A stretch of DNA of 64,000 nt from JAJRXR01 sp041402005. Lineage in GTDB: Bacteria; Planctomycetota; Phycisphaerae; Phycisphaerales; UBA1924. The stretch lies in contig JAWKTB010000002.1 of assembly GCA_041402005.1 (NCBI GenBank), positions 124,001 to 188,000 on the forward strand, given 5' to 3'. The notes below the pieces were generated by a model. That model was given only the letters and a program-made list of their open reading frames with translations, was not told the DNA's origin and did not search any database. Positions 7,214-16,742 of this stretch are shown here, in pieces (the stretch's first letter is position 1; the number at the start of each line of letters is the position of its first letter). Made by a program: the position numbers and the translations under genes.

Positions 7214-9007
7214 TCAGCCGCCGTCGTCCATCCCGTCGTTCTCGTCGCCGCCGTCGTTGTCCCAGTCCTGGTCCCAGTCGTCGCCCCCGCCCGCCGCCGG
7301 CATGAACGGCGCCGCGAACTTGGCGATCACCGAGATCACGTCCTTCGGCACGACCAGGCGGGCCCTGAACCCACCCGCGTCCGTCGTCACGCCGAGCGCC
7401 ACCGGCGGCATCGCCCCCACCTCGGGCGCCTCGGGGATCAGCCCGGCCAGCATCAGCATCGGGACCGCCGTCTGCGCGACAGTGTCCAGCGCCAGGTACG
7501 CCTCGAACGACCGCCCCTCGGGCAGCAGCGCCGAGGACTGCCCGAGTCGGGCGTCACCGGCGAGGCTCTTGCCCCCGCCCGCCGCGGTCAGGGCGGCGCT
7601 CATGAACGAGTCCGACCTCGAGAACGTCTGCACCACGCCCCCGGGCGTGACCGCGACGTACCCGCTCGGGCCCGACGTCGTCGGCCCGAACATCACCTGG
7701 TTGATCACCTGGGGGTCGGGCATGAACGCAAGCGCCGGGTTGAACGCCTCCTCGTTCTCCTCGTCCGGGGGCGTCATCTCGGTCTGGACTGAATACGCCG
7801 CGACGCTTGCGCCCTCGATCTGCTTCGCCCCGGGCTCGAACGTCGTGTGGTACGCCATCCCGCCCCCGCTGGTCCCGTCGAGCTTCTTGACGGCGTCCCC
7901 GATCGCGCCGGCAAGCTGCTCGCCGTGCTCCGTGCGCAGGTAGAGCGCCGTCCGCGAGAGCACGCCCGTCTGGAGGACCGCCGGGCTCGCGCCGATCACG
8001 CCCGCCATCCCGGTCGCGGCCTCGCCCGCGTCGTCCCCCATCCCCGCCGCCGCGGTCAGCATCTTCGTCAGCTCCCCCAGCCCCGGGGCGCCCGCGTCCA
8101 CCGACCAGGCGAGCCAGTACCCCGTCGAGGGGAGCTTGCCGACCATCTCCGCGCTGTGACCGGCGTGGCTGAACTCGCCCGCCAGGGGCGAGTCGTCGTT
8201 GAACTGCGCCGCCAGATCAAGCGCGATCCCGGCGTCGTCGAGCGTCAGGCCCACCACGCCGACCCGCGCGTCGGCGAGGAACCGCTCGATCCCCTGGCCC
8301 ACCGCGCCGCCCATCTGGTCGACCGCGTCCCCGAAGCCGAACGCCCCGGCCTGGTCCTGCACCGTGTTCTGCGCGAGCCCCGCGCCCTCGTGCAGGACCA
8401 TCGCCATGATTTCGGGCGCCGCGATGATCACGATGTCCGCCGTCTCCGCCACGCGCCCCCCGACCACGCCCAGGCGGTCGTTCTGACGCTGCAGCACGTC
8501 CGCGCCCGGCTTGTACGAGGCGACGAAGTCGTGCTCGGGCCCGATCGCGGCGTACCCGCGCCCCAGGTCACGCGCGAACGCCGGTGCGCCCTGGATCTCG
8601 AACGACGCGACATCCGCCGACGCGTCCCCCCCGACCACGCTCATCAGCTGCGCGTAGTCGGAGACGGGCGCGATCACGACGCCCTGCATCTGGAAGTGCT
8701 CGTCGTTGGGCGGGTACAGCACGAGCGTCGCCGATCCGTTCTTGTTCAGCCCGGGCGTCATCAGCATCATCTGGGCAAGCTGCGGGCCCATCGCGACGTC
8801 GCCCGGCAGACCCAGGTCGCCCACCATCGACGCCACCCGGTCCGCCAGCTTGCCCACGTCCCGGATCGAGATGATCAGCGGGGCCTCGGGCGTCGCGAAG
8901 CTGAGTGAGTCCGGCGGGGCGCCCAGGGCCGGGGCGACCAGCAGCAGCGTGCCGACGCACGCGAGCAGCGACCGCCGACGTCGGGCGAGGGTCGTGGTGG
9001 GGGTCAT
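7214..9007 (-). CDS. Exported protein of unknown function with acidic C-terminus
   Basis: A 597-residue protein with a clear N-terminal signal (three arginines, a Leu/Val-rich core, then ALGAPP cleavage region). The mature part is moderately hydrophobic and Ala/Gly/Val-rich, with many short beta-prone stretches. It ends in a Gly/Asp/Trp-rich acidic tail (about the last 25 residues). I do not recognise the family. It resembles large secreted proteins that are common and uncharacterised in planctomycetes. The ATG at 9007 is preferred because AAGGAAC precedes it. It has its own terminator downstream and a possible ftsK terminator upstream. Confidence 0.75.
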   Translation of the reverse strand: MTPTTTLARRRRSLLACVGTLLLVAPALGAPPDSLSFATPEAPLIISIRDVGKLADRVASMVGDLGLPGDVAMGPQLAQMMLMTPGLNKNGSATLVLYPPNDEHFQMQGVVIAPVSDYAQLMSVVGGDASADVASFEIQGAPAFARDLGRGYAAIGPEHDFVASYKPGADVLQRQNDRLGVVGGRVAETADIVIIAAPEIMAMVLHEGAGLAQNTVQDQAGAFGFGDAVDQMGGAVGQGIERFLADARVGVVGLTLDDAGIALDLAAQFNDDSPLAGEFSHAGHSAEMVGKLPSTGYWLAWSVDAGAPGLGELTKMLTAAAGMGDDAGEAATGMAGVIGASPAVLQTGVLSRTALYLRTEHGEQLAGAIGDAVKKLDGTSGGGMAYHTTFEPGAKQIEGASVAAYSVQTEMTPPDEENEEAFNPALAFMPDPQVINQVMFGPTTSGPSGYVAVTPGGVVQTFSRSDSFMSAALTAAGGGKSLAGDARLGQSSALLPEGRSFEAYLALDTVAQTAVPMLMLAGLIPEAPEVGAMPPVALGVTTDAGGFRARLVVPKDVISVIAKFAAPFMPAAGGGDDWDQDWDNDGGDENDGMDDGG

Positions 9008-9136
9008 CGGGGGGTTCCTTTCGTCTCGCCCCGTCGTTCGACGGGCGGCATCCTCCGCCCTGGGGAGCTGGCGATCACGCCGCCGCGCCCCGGGGCCGAG
9101 CATTGTTACGCGTTCAGGCTGTCCGCGTTCCGCCGC

Positions 9137-9155
9137 CCCCGCCTGACGGGCGGGG
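9137..9155. other. GC-rich hairpin CCCCGCC/GGCGGGG
   Basis: A 7-bp perfect stem with a 5-nt loop in the gap between ftsK and the exported-protein gene. It has no T-tract on either strand. Similar CCCGCCC/GGGCGGG hairpins occur at 18098-18116 and 40519-40539. Confidence 0.4.
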
Positions 9156-9185
9156 TCTCAGGAAATCTGTGGCGGTCGATGGGGG

Positions 9186-9202
9186 GGGACGCCGAGCGTC
9201 CC
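9186..9202 (-). terminator. Possible ftsK terminator hairpin
   Basis: GGGACGC and GCGTCCC form a perfect 7-bp stem with a 3-nt loop only 13 bp past the ftsK stop codon on the minus strand. There is no U-tract, so termination is a positional inference. Confidence 0.35.
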
Positions 9203-9215
9203 GGGGACGAGTCGC

Positions 9216-12200
9216 TCAGGCGGCCGACCCGGCGCGGGCCTCGCCTTCCTCGTCCTCCTCGTCGCCCTCACACTCGTCCTCGAGGATCGGGTTGCCGTCC
9301 TCGTCGAGGGGGTTCCCTTCCGCGTCGCAGGGGTTCCCGTCCTCGTCGACGTACTCGTACTCGTACTCCTCGTCGTCTTCTTCCTCGGTCTCCGCCTCGG
9401 CCTCCTCCACCTCGCCCTCGGCGCCGACCGAGTCCTCCTCGTCGTACTCCTCTTCCTCCTCCTCGTACTCCTCGTCCTCGTCGTCCTCGTACTCCTCCTC
9501 GTCGTCCTCCCACTCCTCGCCCTCGTCCTCGTCCGGCTCGTACTCCTCGTCCTCGTCGTCGCGGGCGACCGCGGTCGTGGCGCCGCCGCCGACGCCCTCG
9601 TTCTCCTCGAACAACGCCTGCTGGTCCGGATCCTGCTCGTTCTGTCTCGCCAGTTCCTGTTCGTGCAAAGCCTTCATGGCCTCCCACTCCTCAATGGTGA
9701 TCATCACGTCCCGGGCCACCGAGCCCTTGTGATCGGAGATGATCCCCGCGATCCCCATCAAATCAATCAGGCGGCTCGCCCGGGTGTACCCGATCGCCAG
9801 ACGTCGCTGGAGCAGGCTCACCGACCCCCGCTTGGTCTCCAGGACGATCTCGACCGCCCGGTCGAACATCGGGTCCTCCTGGGCCGCGGCCAGGGAGGCC
9901 GAGGAGTTGTTCTCGCTCTCGTAGATCCGCTCCTCGTCCGCGTTGCCCCCCCGGAGCTGGATCAGCTGGCGCTCGAAGCTCGGCGAGGCGATCTCCTTCA
10001 GGAACTTCACCCCCCGCCGGATTTCCTTGTCGTCGACCAGCGTCCCCTGCGCCCGCGTCAGCTTGTGGCTCGAAGGCGACAGGTACAGCATGTCCCCCAT
10101 CCCCAGCAGCAGCTCCCCGCCCTTCTGGTCCAGCACGATCCGGCTGTCCATCCCGCTGGCCACCTTGAACGCGATCCGGCAGGGCATGTTCGACTTGATC
10201 AGCCCCGTGACCACGTTCGCCTGCGGGCGCTGGGTCGCCAGGATCAGGTGGATCCCCACCGCACGCGCCTTCTGCGCGATGCGGATGATCGACCCCTCGA
10301 CCTCCTTGGTCGTCATGATGAGGTCGGCCAGCTCGTCGATGATGAAGACCATGTACGGCAGCTTGCGGGGGGTCCGCGCCGCCTGCTCCTCGGTCTCGAC
10401 GCCGAGGCGCTCCTTCAACTCGTCCCACTCCAGCTCGTTGTACGCCGCGATGTCCCGCACGCCCGCCTCGGCGAGCAGCTCGTACCGCTCGTCCATCTTC
10501 GTGACGGCCCACTCCAGGATCGCCGCCGCCTTGCTCATCTCGGTGACGACCGGGCACATCAGGTGCGGGATGTCCCGGAACTGGCTCATCTCGACCATCT
10601 TCGGGTCGACCAGCACCAGCTTCAGCTCGTTGGGCTTCTTCGTGTAGAGGAAGCCCATGATGATCGTGTTCATGCACACGCTCTTGCCCGACCCCGTCGT
10701 GCCGGCAATGAGCATGTGGGGCATCTTCGTCAGGTCCGCGATCAGCGGGTCGCCCGACGCGTCCTTGCCCAGGAACATCGGCAGCTTCATCTTCGCGAAC
10801 TGCTCGCGGTTCGACATCAGCTCCTTGAGTCGCACCCGCTCCTTGGTCAGGTTGGGCACCTCGACCCCGACCGTGTCGCGCCCCTCCATGTTCGAGACCA
10901 CGCGGATGTTCACCGCCTTGAGCTGACGGGCGATGTCGCTCGCGACCGCGTTGATCGCCGCCACCTTCGTGCCGGGCGACAGCTTCACGTGGTAGAGCGT
11001 GATCACGGGCCCGGACTCGATGTCCACCACCTCGCCGTCGATCTTGTACTGACGCAGCGCCGCCTCGAGCGCCTCGGCCTGCTCACGCACCAGCCCCTCG
11101 AGCTTCTCGTCGAAGTCCTCCTCCGGATCCTCGAGCAAGTCCAGACCCGGGAACTTGTATCCCTCCAGCTCCGCCATGTTCTGCAGCTCGGACAGGTCCT
11201 CCTCCGTCGCGATCTGACGGCTCGACGCGCTGAAACGCAAAGGCAGCTTCGAGATCTTCTCACGCAGCGCGTCCTGGTCGAAGACCTGGGGCGCCCCGGG
11301 CAGCTCGTCGTCGTCCTCCTCCTCCTCGTACCCGTCCTCCTCCTCGTACTCCTCCTCGTCGTCCTCGTACTCGTCCTCTTCGTACTCGTCTTCCTCCTCG
11401 ACCTCGATGGGCTTGGGCGCGACGCGGACGCGGGGCTTGGCCGCCCGCTTGAGCGCCTTTTCGTCCACCTCCACCGGCTCGTCGATGTCGTTGAGGCGCA
11501 CCCTCGCCGTCTTCCGCTTCTTGACCAGGCCCGAGAGCGACCCGAAGACGCCGCCCGACGCCCGCGCCACGCCCCCCGCCGCCCGCCCCCCGACGCCCGC
11601 CGCCACCCGCGTCCCGTGCGCCGCCGGGACCATCACCCGGTACAGCGCGATCGGCGCCCGCCACAGCAGCGTGTCGCACGCCACCACCAGGCCCACCGCC
11701 ACCAGCAGCATCATCCAGAGCAGCGTCCCACCCACCGCGAACCGCGGTACAAGCTCGCCCGCGATCACGACCCCCGACGTCCCCCCCGCCAGCCCCGCCA
11801 TCGGCCCCCAGTTGGGCCAGGCCAGCGCCGCCAGCCCGCACGCCGCCCCAGTCAGCATCACGATCCCGACCAGGCGGACCAGCCCGTGCCCCGTCGGGAT
11901 CCTGGCCGCCGTCAGCGCCAGCCCCGCCCCCCCGAAGAGCATCGGGACGAGCACGCCCAGCCCGAGGACCTTGAGCGCGAAGTACGCGACGTACGCCCCG
12001 GTCGGGCCGCACCAGTTCTCCACCGGGTTGTTGTGGGGCCAGACCACATGGCTCGGCGCATCGCCCGGCGAGAAACTCACCAGCGAGCACGCCAGAAACG
12101 CCCACGTCCCCAGGCAGGCGATCCAGATCAGGCTCCCCAACACGCTCCGGTCCGTCCGCGCAGCGTCAGACCCGCCCGCGACCCGGTACCCACGACCCTT

Positions 12201-12224
12201 CCCGGCTTTCTTCTTCGAGGCCAT
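9216..12224 (-). CDS. ftsK: FtsK/SpoIIIE-family DNA translocase
   Basis: A 1002-residue membrane-anchored DNA pump for chromosome segregation at the division septum. The N-terminus has about four membrane helices (residues 30-185). A highly acidic linker (about 275-308, mostly Glu, Asp and Tyr) precedes the motor. The RecA-like motor carries Walker A AGTTGSGKS (507-515) and Walker B FIIDELADL (about 627-635). A winged-helix gamma domain (about 786-847, with LLQRRLAIGYTRAS) recognises orienting DNA sequences in this family. Unusually, about 115 further residues follow, almost all acidic, ending in DEDGNP-type repeats. The ATG at 12224 opens a typical basic cytosolic leader. Confidence 0.95.
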   Translation of the reverse strand: MASKKKAGKGRGYRVAGGSDAARTDRSVLGSLIWIACLGTWAFLACSLVSFSPGDAPSHVVWPHNNPVENWCGPTGAYVAYFALKVLGLGVLVPMLFGGAGLALTAARIPTGHGLVRLVGIVMLTGAACGLAALAWPNWGPMAGLAGGTSGVVIAGELVPRFAVGGTLLWMMLLVAVGLVVACDTLLWRAPIALYRVMVPAAHGTRVAAGVGGRAAGGVARASGGVFGSLSGLVKKRKTARVRLNDIDEPVEVDEKALKRAAKPRVRVAPKPIEVEEEDEYEEDEYEDDEEEYEEEDGYEEEEDDDELPGAPQVFDQDALREKISKLPLRFSASSRQIATEEDLSELQNMAELEGYKFPGLDLLEDPEEDFDEKLEGLVREQAEALEAALRQYKIDGEVVDIESGPVITLYHVKLSPGTKVAAINAVASDIARQLKAVNIRVVSNMEGRDTVGVEVPNLTKERVRLKELMSNREQFAKMKLPMFLGKDASGDPLIADLTKMPHMLIAGTTGSGKSVCMNTIIMGFLYTKKPNELKLVLVDPKMVEMSQFRDIPHLMCPVVTEMSKAAAILEWAVTKMDERYELLAEAGVRDIAAYNELEWDELKERLGVETEEQAARTPRKLPYMVFIIDELADLIMTTKEVEGSIIRIAQKARAVGIHLILATQRPQANVVTGLIKSNMPCRIAFKVASGMDSRIVLDQKGGELLLGMGDMLYLSPSSHKLTRAQGTLVDDKEIRRGVKFLKEIASPSFERQLIQLRGGNADEERIYESENNSSASLAAAQEDPMFDRAVEIVLETKRGSVSLLQRRLAIGYTRASRLIDLMGIAGIISDHKGSVARDVMITIEEWEAMKALHEQELARQNEQDPDQQALFEENEGVGGGATTAVARDDEDEEYEPDEDEGEEWEDDEEEYEDDEDEEYEEEEEEYDEEDSVGAEGEVEEAEAETEEEDDEEYEYEYVDEDGNPCDAEGNPLDEDGNPILEDECEGDEEDEEGEARAGSAA

Positions 12225-12305
12225 CTCGGATCTGGCTATCGGCCCTCACCCCGCCAGAATCCCAGAATCCGCCCTCCCCAGGGGGCCAATGTCCCCTGAG
12301 CACGC

Positions 12306-13967
12306 CTAGATCGCGTCCACCTCGACCCGCCCGTCGACCAGGCGACGGATCTTCAGGGGGTTCGCGTCCTGCAACTCCGGGGGCAATGCTCCCTCGGGCG
12401 CGTCCTGGTAGCAGACCCGACGCGCCCACCGCTCGATCGCCAGGGGACCCACCCCGGTCGCATTCGAGGGCAGTGCCGAGGGGTATGGCCCGCCATGCAC
12501 CATCGAGGGGCACACCTCCACCCCCGTCGGCGCCCCGTTGAAGACGATCCGCCCCACGCGCCGCTCCAGGATGTCCACCAGGCGGCGGACCATCGCGTCC
12601 TCGCCCCGCGCGAACCAGACCGAACCGGTCAGCGCTCCCAGCACCGCCGACGCCCCGTCCTCGAGGTCGTCGATCCGGTCGCACTCGACGATGATCGCCG
12701 CGGGCCCGAACGTCTCGGCGTGCAGCGTCGGGGTGTGGATGAACGTGCGCAGCTTCGTGGTCAGCAGGCAGGGCGCGCCGATCGCGGGGTGAGCCCCGCC
12801 GTCACGCGCCGCCTTCCCGTTGGGCACGCTCCCGCCCCGCACGCTGACGCCCGTCACGCCTGAGACCTTCTTGAGGCGGGCGCTGTATTCGTCCGCGATC
12901 CGCCCGCCCAGCATCGCCGCGGGCATCTTCTCCCGCAGGCTCGTCGCCATCGCCCGGGCCAGGCGCTCCGAGGCGTCCGAGCGGACGACGAAGATCAGCC
13001 CGGGGCACGTGCACATCTGCCCGCCGGAGTTGGTCAGGCTGCCCGCGAGGCGCTGCCCAACCCGCTCGGCGTCTTTCTCGATCGCCCCGGGCAGCACGAA
13101 CACGGGGTTCGTCGAGCCCATCTGGGCGAAGACCGGGATCGGGTCGTCCCGCCCGTCGTGCGCCAGCGACGCCAGTGCCATCCCGCCCCGAGTCGAGCCG
13201 GTGAACCCGACCGCCCGGATCGAGGGATGCACGACAAGGCGCGAGCCGACCTCGTGCTCGCGCGAGCCGCCGGCGTGCAGGAACGAGTACGTCCCGGGGT
13301 GCAGCCCAAGGTCCTTGACGGCGTCCGCGACCGCGCGGGCCGCCAGCTCTCCCATGCCCGGGTGCATCGGGTGTCCCTTGACGACGACGGGGCAGCCCGC
13401 CGCAAGCGCACTGGCGACGTCACCCCCCGCGCTCGACGAGGCGAGAGGGAAGGCGCACGAACCGAAGACCGCGACCGGGCCGAGCGGTCGCAGCATCGAG
13501 CGGATGTCCGCCTTGGGGAAGGGGCGCCTGGCGCTGTCCCCCTTGTCGATCGAGGGGCGGACCCACGAGCCTTCCGCCGCGGTGCGCGCGAACAGCGCCA
13601 GCGTGGACGTCGTCCTGTCCCGCTCGGCCCGCAGGCGCGTCGCGCTCAGCCCCGTCTCCTTGCTCCCCACCTCGATGAGCGCCGAGCCCAGATCCGTGAT
13701 GTTCGACGCGATCCGCTCGAGCAGGCGGGCCCGCTCCTCGACCGCCCCGGCGCACATCTCGTGGAACGCGTCCCACGCCTGCTCGCACGCCTCGTCCACC
13801 TCCGAGTCGGTCGCGGATTGGTAGCTCCGCTCGACGTCTCGCCCGGTCTTGGGGTCCTGGGCTCGGAAGGCGAGGGCGCCACGCTCGGTCTGGACCGATC
13901 GCCCGGCGATGATCGACCTCCCCGAGATGCGTTCCATGGCCTTGGCCAGGCCGACGCGATCCGTCAC
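12306..13967 (-). CDS. Aldehyde dehydrogenase, ketoglutarate-semialdehyde dehydrogenase type
   Basis: A 553-residue NAD(P)+-dependent aldehyde dehydrogenase. The segments FGSCAFPLA, ALAAGCPVVVKGHPMHPG, VGFTGSTRGG and QMGSTNPVF match the branch that oxidises 2,5-dioxopentanoate to 2-oxoglutarate in pentose, uronate or hydroxyproline breakdown. The catalytic Cys is in GGQMCTCPG, where a second Cys follows two residues later (Asn is usual). The GTG at 13967 is preferred because GGAGG lies nine bases upstream; an ATG at 13937 is the alternative. No sugar-catabolic genes accompany it, so the physiological substrate remains open. Confidence 0.85.
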   Translation of the reverse strand: MTDRVGLAKAMERISGRSIIAGRSVQTERGALAFRAQDPKTGRDVERSYQSATDSEVDEACEQAWDAFHEMCAGAVEERARLLERIASNITDLGSALIEVGSKETGLSATRLRAERDRTTSTLALFARTAAEGSWVRPSIDKGDSARRPFPKADIRSMLRPLGPVAVFGSCAFPLASSSAGGDVASALAAGCPVVVKGHPMHPGMGELAARAVADAVKDLGLHPGTYSFLHAGGSREHEVGSRLVVHPSIRAVGFTGSTRGGMALASLAHDGRDDPIPVFAQMGSTNPVFVLPGAIEKDAERVGQRLAGSLTNSGGQMCTCPGLIFVVRSDASERLARAMATSLREKMPAAMLGGRIADEYSARLKKVSGVTGVSVRGGSVPNGKAARDGGAHPAIGAPCLLTTKLRTFIHTPTLHAETFGPAAIIVECDRIDDLEDGASAVLGALTGSVWFARGEDAMVRRLVDILERRVGRIVFNGAPTGVEVCPSMVHGGPYPSALPSNATGVGPLAIERWARRVCYQDAPEGALPPELQDANPLKIRRLVDGRVEVDAI

Positions 13968-14144
13968 GCGGGCGCCCTCCGCTCGCGACCCTGGGGCCGC
14001 GAGGCTGAATTCGCGATTGGATCGGCCGATTCCGCCCACGTCTTGGCCCGGATCCCCCGCCCGGGGGCCGGTCGTGTCCACACGAGGCTCCGAGATCCCA
14101 GATCAGGGGTGTTTGTCGTCTGTTCGTTCGGTATGCTCTCGGGT

Positions 14145-15668
14145 ATGCCCGCCCGGGTCCGGTCATATCTGCTCGTCGGCGTCGAGGCCCGCCCCTGCGA
14201 GATCGAGGTGGACTTGGACGACACCCACCTCGAGCGTCAGACCATCGTCGGGCTGCCCGACACCGCGGTGAGGGAGTCGCTCGAGCGGGTGCGGTCGGCG
14301 ATGGGCAACGCCGGGTACCCGTTCCCGCGGGGCAAGACGGTGATCAACCTCGCGCCCGCGGACGTGAGGAAGGAAGGGCCGATCTACGACCTGCCGATCG
14401 CGGTGGCGCTGCTGATTGCCCAAGGCGTGATCCGTCCCGAGCGCACGGGGCTGGACCTGCGCCGGACGGTGTTCGCGGGGGAGCTGGCGCTCGACGGGCG
14501 GGTGCGCCCGGTGAAGGGGGCGATCGCGGCGGCGGACTGCGCGCGCGCGGATGGGATGCAGGCGTTCGTCGTCCCCGCGGACAACGCGGGGGAGGCGGCG
14601 GTCGTCGAGGGGATCAGCGTCTTCGGCGTGCGCTCACTCGAGGAGGTCGTGGGGTTGCTCGCGGGGGAGCTGGAGCCCGAGCCTCATCCGCCGCCGAACG
14701 TGGGCAAGCTGTTGCGGGAATCGCCCGCGCCGGTGGACTTCGCCGAGATCCGGGGGCAGGAGGGTGTGAAGCGGGCGATCGTGGTGGCGGCGGCGGGCGG
14801 GCACAACCTGCTCATGCTCGGGCCGGCGGGCTCGGGCAAGACGATGATGGCCAAGGCGCTGCCGGGGGTGCTGCCCCCCCTGAACGCGGACGAGGCCATA
14901 GAAGTCACGCGGATCTACTCGGCGGCCGGGGCGCTCGCGCCGGGGCAGAGCCTGGTGACGTCGCGTCCCGTGCGCACGCCGCACCACACGGCCAGCTCAC
15001 CGGCGATCGTGGGGGGCGGGATCGTGCCGCGGGCGGGGGAGATCTCGCTAGCCCACCGGGGGGTGCTGTTCCTGGACGAGCTGCCCGAGTTCCCGCGGGA
15101 CGTGCTGGAGACGCTGCGCCAGCCGATGGAGGACCACGTGGTGACGATCGCGCGGGCGCACGGGTCGGTGCGTTTCCCGGCGAGCTTCATGCTGGTGGCG
15201 GCGATGAACCCGACGCCCCGGGGGGACGTGGCGCCCGGGGAGGTGGGCAAGCGGGAGATGTCGCGGTACCTGTCGCGTTTGTCCGGGCCGTTGCTCGATC
15301 GGATCGACATTCACGTGGAGGCGCCGGCGGTGCCGTGGCGCGAGTTGACCGGAAGGGCGAGCGGGACGAGCAGCGCGCAGATGCGCGAGCAGGTCGCGGG
15401 GGCGCGCACGCTGGCGGCCGGGCGCCAGGGCCCGGCGACGCCCAACGCCCGCCTGCCGGGCAAGAAGCTCGACGAACTGGCGCCGATGGAGGAGTCGGCC
15501 AGGGCGCTGCTGGGCGACGCGATCACGGGGCTGGGCCTGAGCGCGCGGGCGTACGACAAGATCCGTCGCGTGTCGCGGACGATCGCGGACCTGGCGGGCG
15601 ACGAGACGATCGGGCCCGATCACGTCGCGGAGGCGGTGGGGTATCGATTGCTGGATCGGCGGGTGTAG
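14145..15668 (+). CDS. comM: YifB/ComM-family Mg-chelatase-like AAA+ ATPase
   Basis: A 507-residue protein in the order expected for ComM: an N-terminal Lon-protease-like fold (about 1-170), an AAA+ Mg-chelatase domain with Walker A GPAGSGKT and the following segment FLDELPEF, and a C-terminal lid ending in VGYRLLDRR. ComM is a hexameric branch-migration helicase that helps integrate DNA during natural transformation, and the family is also widespread in species not known to be competent. The ATG at 14145 begins the conserved MPARVRSY start; an ATG four codons earlier (14133) is also possible. It is divergent from the aldehyde dehydrogenase gene. Confidence 0.92.
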   Translation: MPARVRSYLLVGVEARPCEIEVDLDDTHLERQTIVGLPDTAVRESLERVRSAMGNAGYPFPRGKTVINLAPADVRKEGPIYDLPIAVALLIAQGVIRPERTGLDLRRTVFAGELALDGRVRPVKGAIAAADCARADGMQAFVVPADNAGEAAVVEGISVFGVRSLEEVVGLLAGELEPEPHPPPNVGKLLRESPAPVDFAEIRGQEGVKRAIVVAAAGGHNLLMLGPAGSGKTMMAKALPGVLPPLNADEAIEVTRIYSAAGALAPGQSLVTSRPVRTPHHTASSPAIVGGGIVPRAGEISLAHRGVLFLDELPEFPRDVLETLRQPMEDHVVTIARAHGSVRFPASFMLVAAMNPTPRGDVAPGEVGKREMSRYLSRLSGPLLDRIDIHVEAPAVPWRELTGRASGTSSAQMREQVAGARTLAAGRQGPATPNARLPGKKLDELAPMEESARALLGDAITGLGLSARAYDKIRRVSRTIADLAGDETIGPDHVAEAVGYRLLDRRV

Positions 15669-15683
15669 AACGCAGCCCATAGG

Positions 15684-15812
15684 ACTAGCCCCGCACGTGA
15701 GGAAGGGGCCTTCTCTCCGCACCTGCATCTCGGAGGCTACTTCTCCCACAGGCGAGCCGAGGTGTGGAGGCGGGAGAGAAGCAAGAGCCCCTTACTCACG
15801 TGCGGGGCTAGT
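15684..15812. repeat. 129-bp imperfect palindrome between convergent genes
   Basis: The ends are complementary. The first 18 bases starting actagccccgcacgtgag match the reverse complement of the last 18, then a single mismatch, then seven more pairs (aaggggc). Shorter complementary blocks (cttctctcc and ggagagaag, ctcgg and ccgag) follow toward the centre. The right end overlaps the TAG stop codon of the minus-strand pseudopilin gene. It could fold into a very long RNA or DNA hairpin, acting as a bidirectional terminator or being a small palindromic mobile element. The 12-mer cccgcacgtgag occurs again at 39588-39599. Confidence 0.75.
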
Positions 15813-16695
15813 TCTCGAGCGGGGGCTCCCAGAACTCCTCGTGGGGGAGGTGGTCGTTGTTCCAGCGCTGGCGCTTCTGGGGATCGCGGCTGACGAGGTC
15901 GTCGTACGAAAGGCGTCGGGCGTGGGCGTCGGCGAAGAGGACGACGGAGCCGTCGGCGTGCCGGCGGCTCGGGACGTCGTCGATGGGCTCGTCGGTGGTC
16001 GTGAGCACGCGAGGGCTGACGGAGAAGTCGCTGACGCCGTCGGGCTCGGAGTCCATGATGGCGTACATGTCGGCGGGCTGAACGATGCGAGTTTCCTTAA
16101 TGCCCCAGAGCTGGCGCTGGGTCGCGCGGTCTTGTGGGGAGAGCGTCGGGTCGTCCGCGTGGCGCCCGAGCCCGAGGATGTCGACGAACTCTTCCGTAGC
16201 GTCGCCGAAGCCCTGGACGCCCAGCTCGTTGTAGCCGTAGGTGAAGAACTGGCGGGCGCGGAGGGGCATCTCGCCCGGGAGGAAGCCGAAGCGCTCGGTC
16301 TGGGTCAGCTCCTGGGGCTCGGTCCAGACGCGGCTGCCGGTGGTGTCGAGGGCGAACTGCCAGTGGTAGTCCACGAGGGCGGAGGGGCAGTTGAAGACCT
16401 CGGTGTTGTGGTCGTCGGAGAAGTTCTGGCGGATGAGCGAGGGCCAGATGTAGTAGAACCTCTGGGTCGTGCCCTGGATCATGAAGTGACCCGCCGGGAA
16501 GTATCCGCCCTCGTCGATCACGTACGTCGAGAGCCCGATGCCCTGCTGGCGGAGCTGGGAGGCGCACTTGATGGTCTTGCTGGTCTCGCGAGCGGAGCCG
16601 AGGGCGGGCAGCAGGATCGCGATGAGGAGGGCGATGATCGCGATGACGACGAGCAACTCGATGAGCGTGAACGCATGCCGTCGAGGGTCGTGCAT
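15808..16695 (-). CDS. Type II secretion-like pseudopilin, H-X9-DG family, copy 1
   Basis: A 295-residue protein with an N-terminal prepilin methylation motif (RRHAFTLIELLVVIAIIAL). A prepilin peptidase would cut before Phe and methylate it, leaving a single hydrophobic helix. The C-terminal region carries the planctomycete H-X9-DG signature in the form RHADGSVVLFADAH, where the final Gly is Ala. It is a close paralogue of the gene at 17177-18055. The ATG at 16695 follows GGAGCGACC. The stop codon sits in a large palindrome. The function is probably pseudopilin-like or surface-exposed, and the true role of the family is unclear. Confidence 0.85.
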   Translation of the reverse strand: MHDPRRHAFTLIELLVVIAIIALLIAILLPALGSARETSKTIKCASQLRQQGIGLSTYVIDEGGYFPAGHFMIQGTTQRFYYIWPSLIRQNFSDDHNTEVFNCPSALVDYHWQFALDTTGSRVWTEPQELTQTERFGFLPGEMPLRARQFFTYGYNELGVQGFGDATEEFVDILGLGRHADDPTLSPQDRATQRQLWGIKETRIVQPADMYAIMDSEPDGVSDFSVSPRVLTTTDEPIDDVPSRRHADGSVVLFADAHARRLSYDDLVSRDPQKRQRWNNDHLPHEEFWEPPLEN

Positions 16696-16742
16696 GGTCG
16701 CTCCAGCCTGAGGGGATCGGGCGTGGCGTCGGCGCCCCGGGA

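Noticed and set aside
9663..12299. An 878-residue frame on the plus strand opposite ftsK
   Set aside because: It is the antisense shadow of ftsK in GC-rich DNA: rich in Arg, His and Asp, with no domain and no ribosome site.
15684..15812. An insertion sequence
   Set aside because: No transposase frame is present and no flanking duplication is evident; only the palindrome itself is supported.
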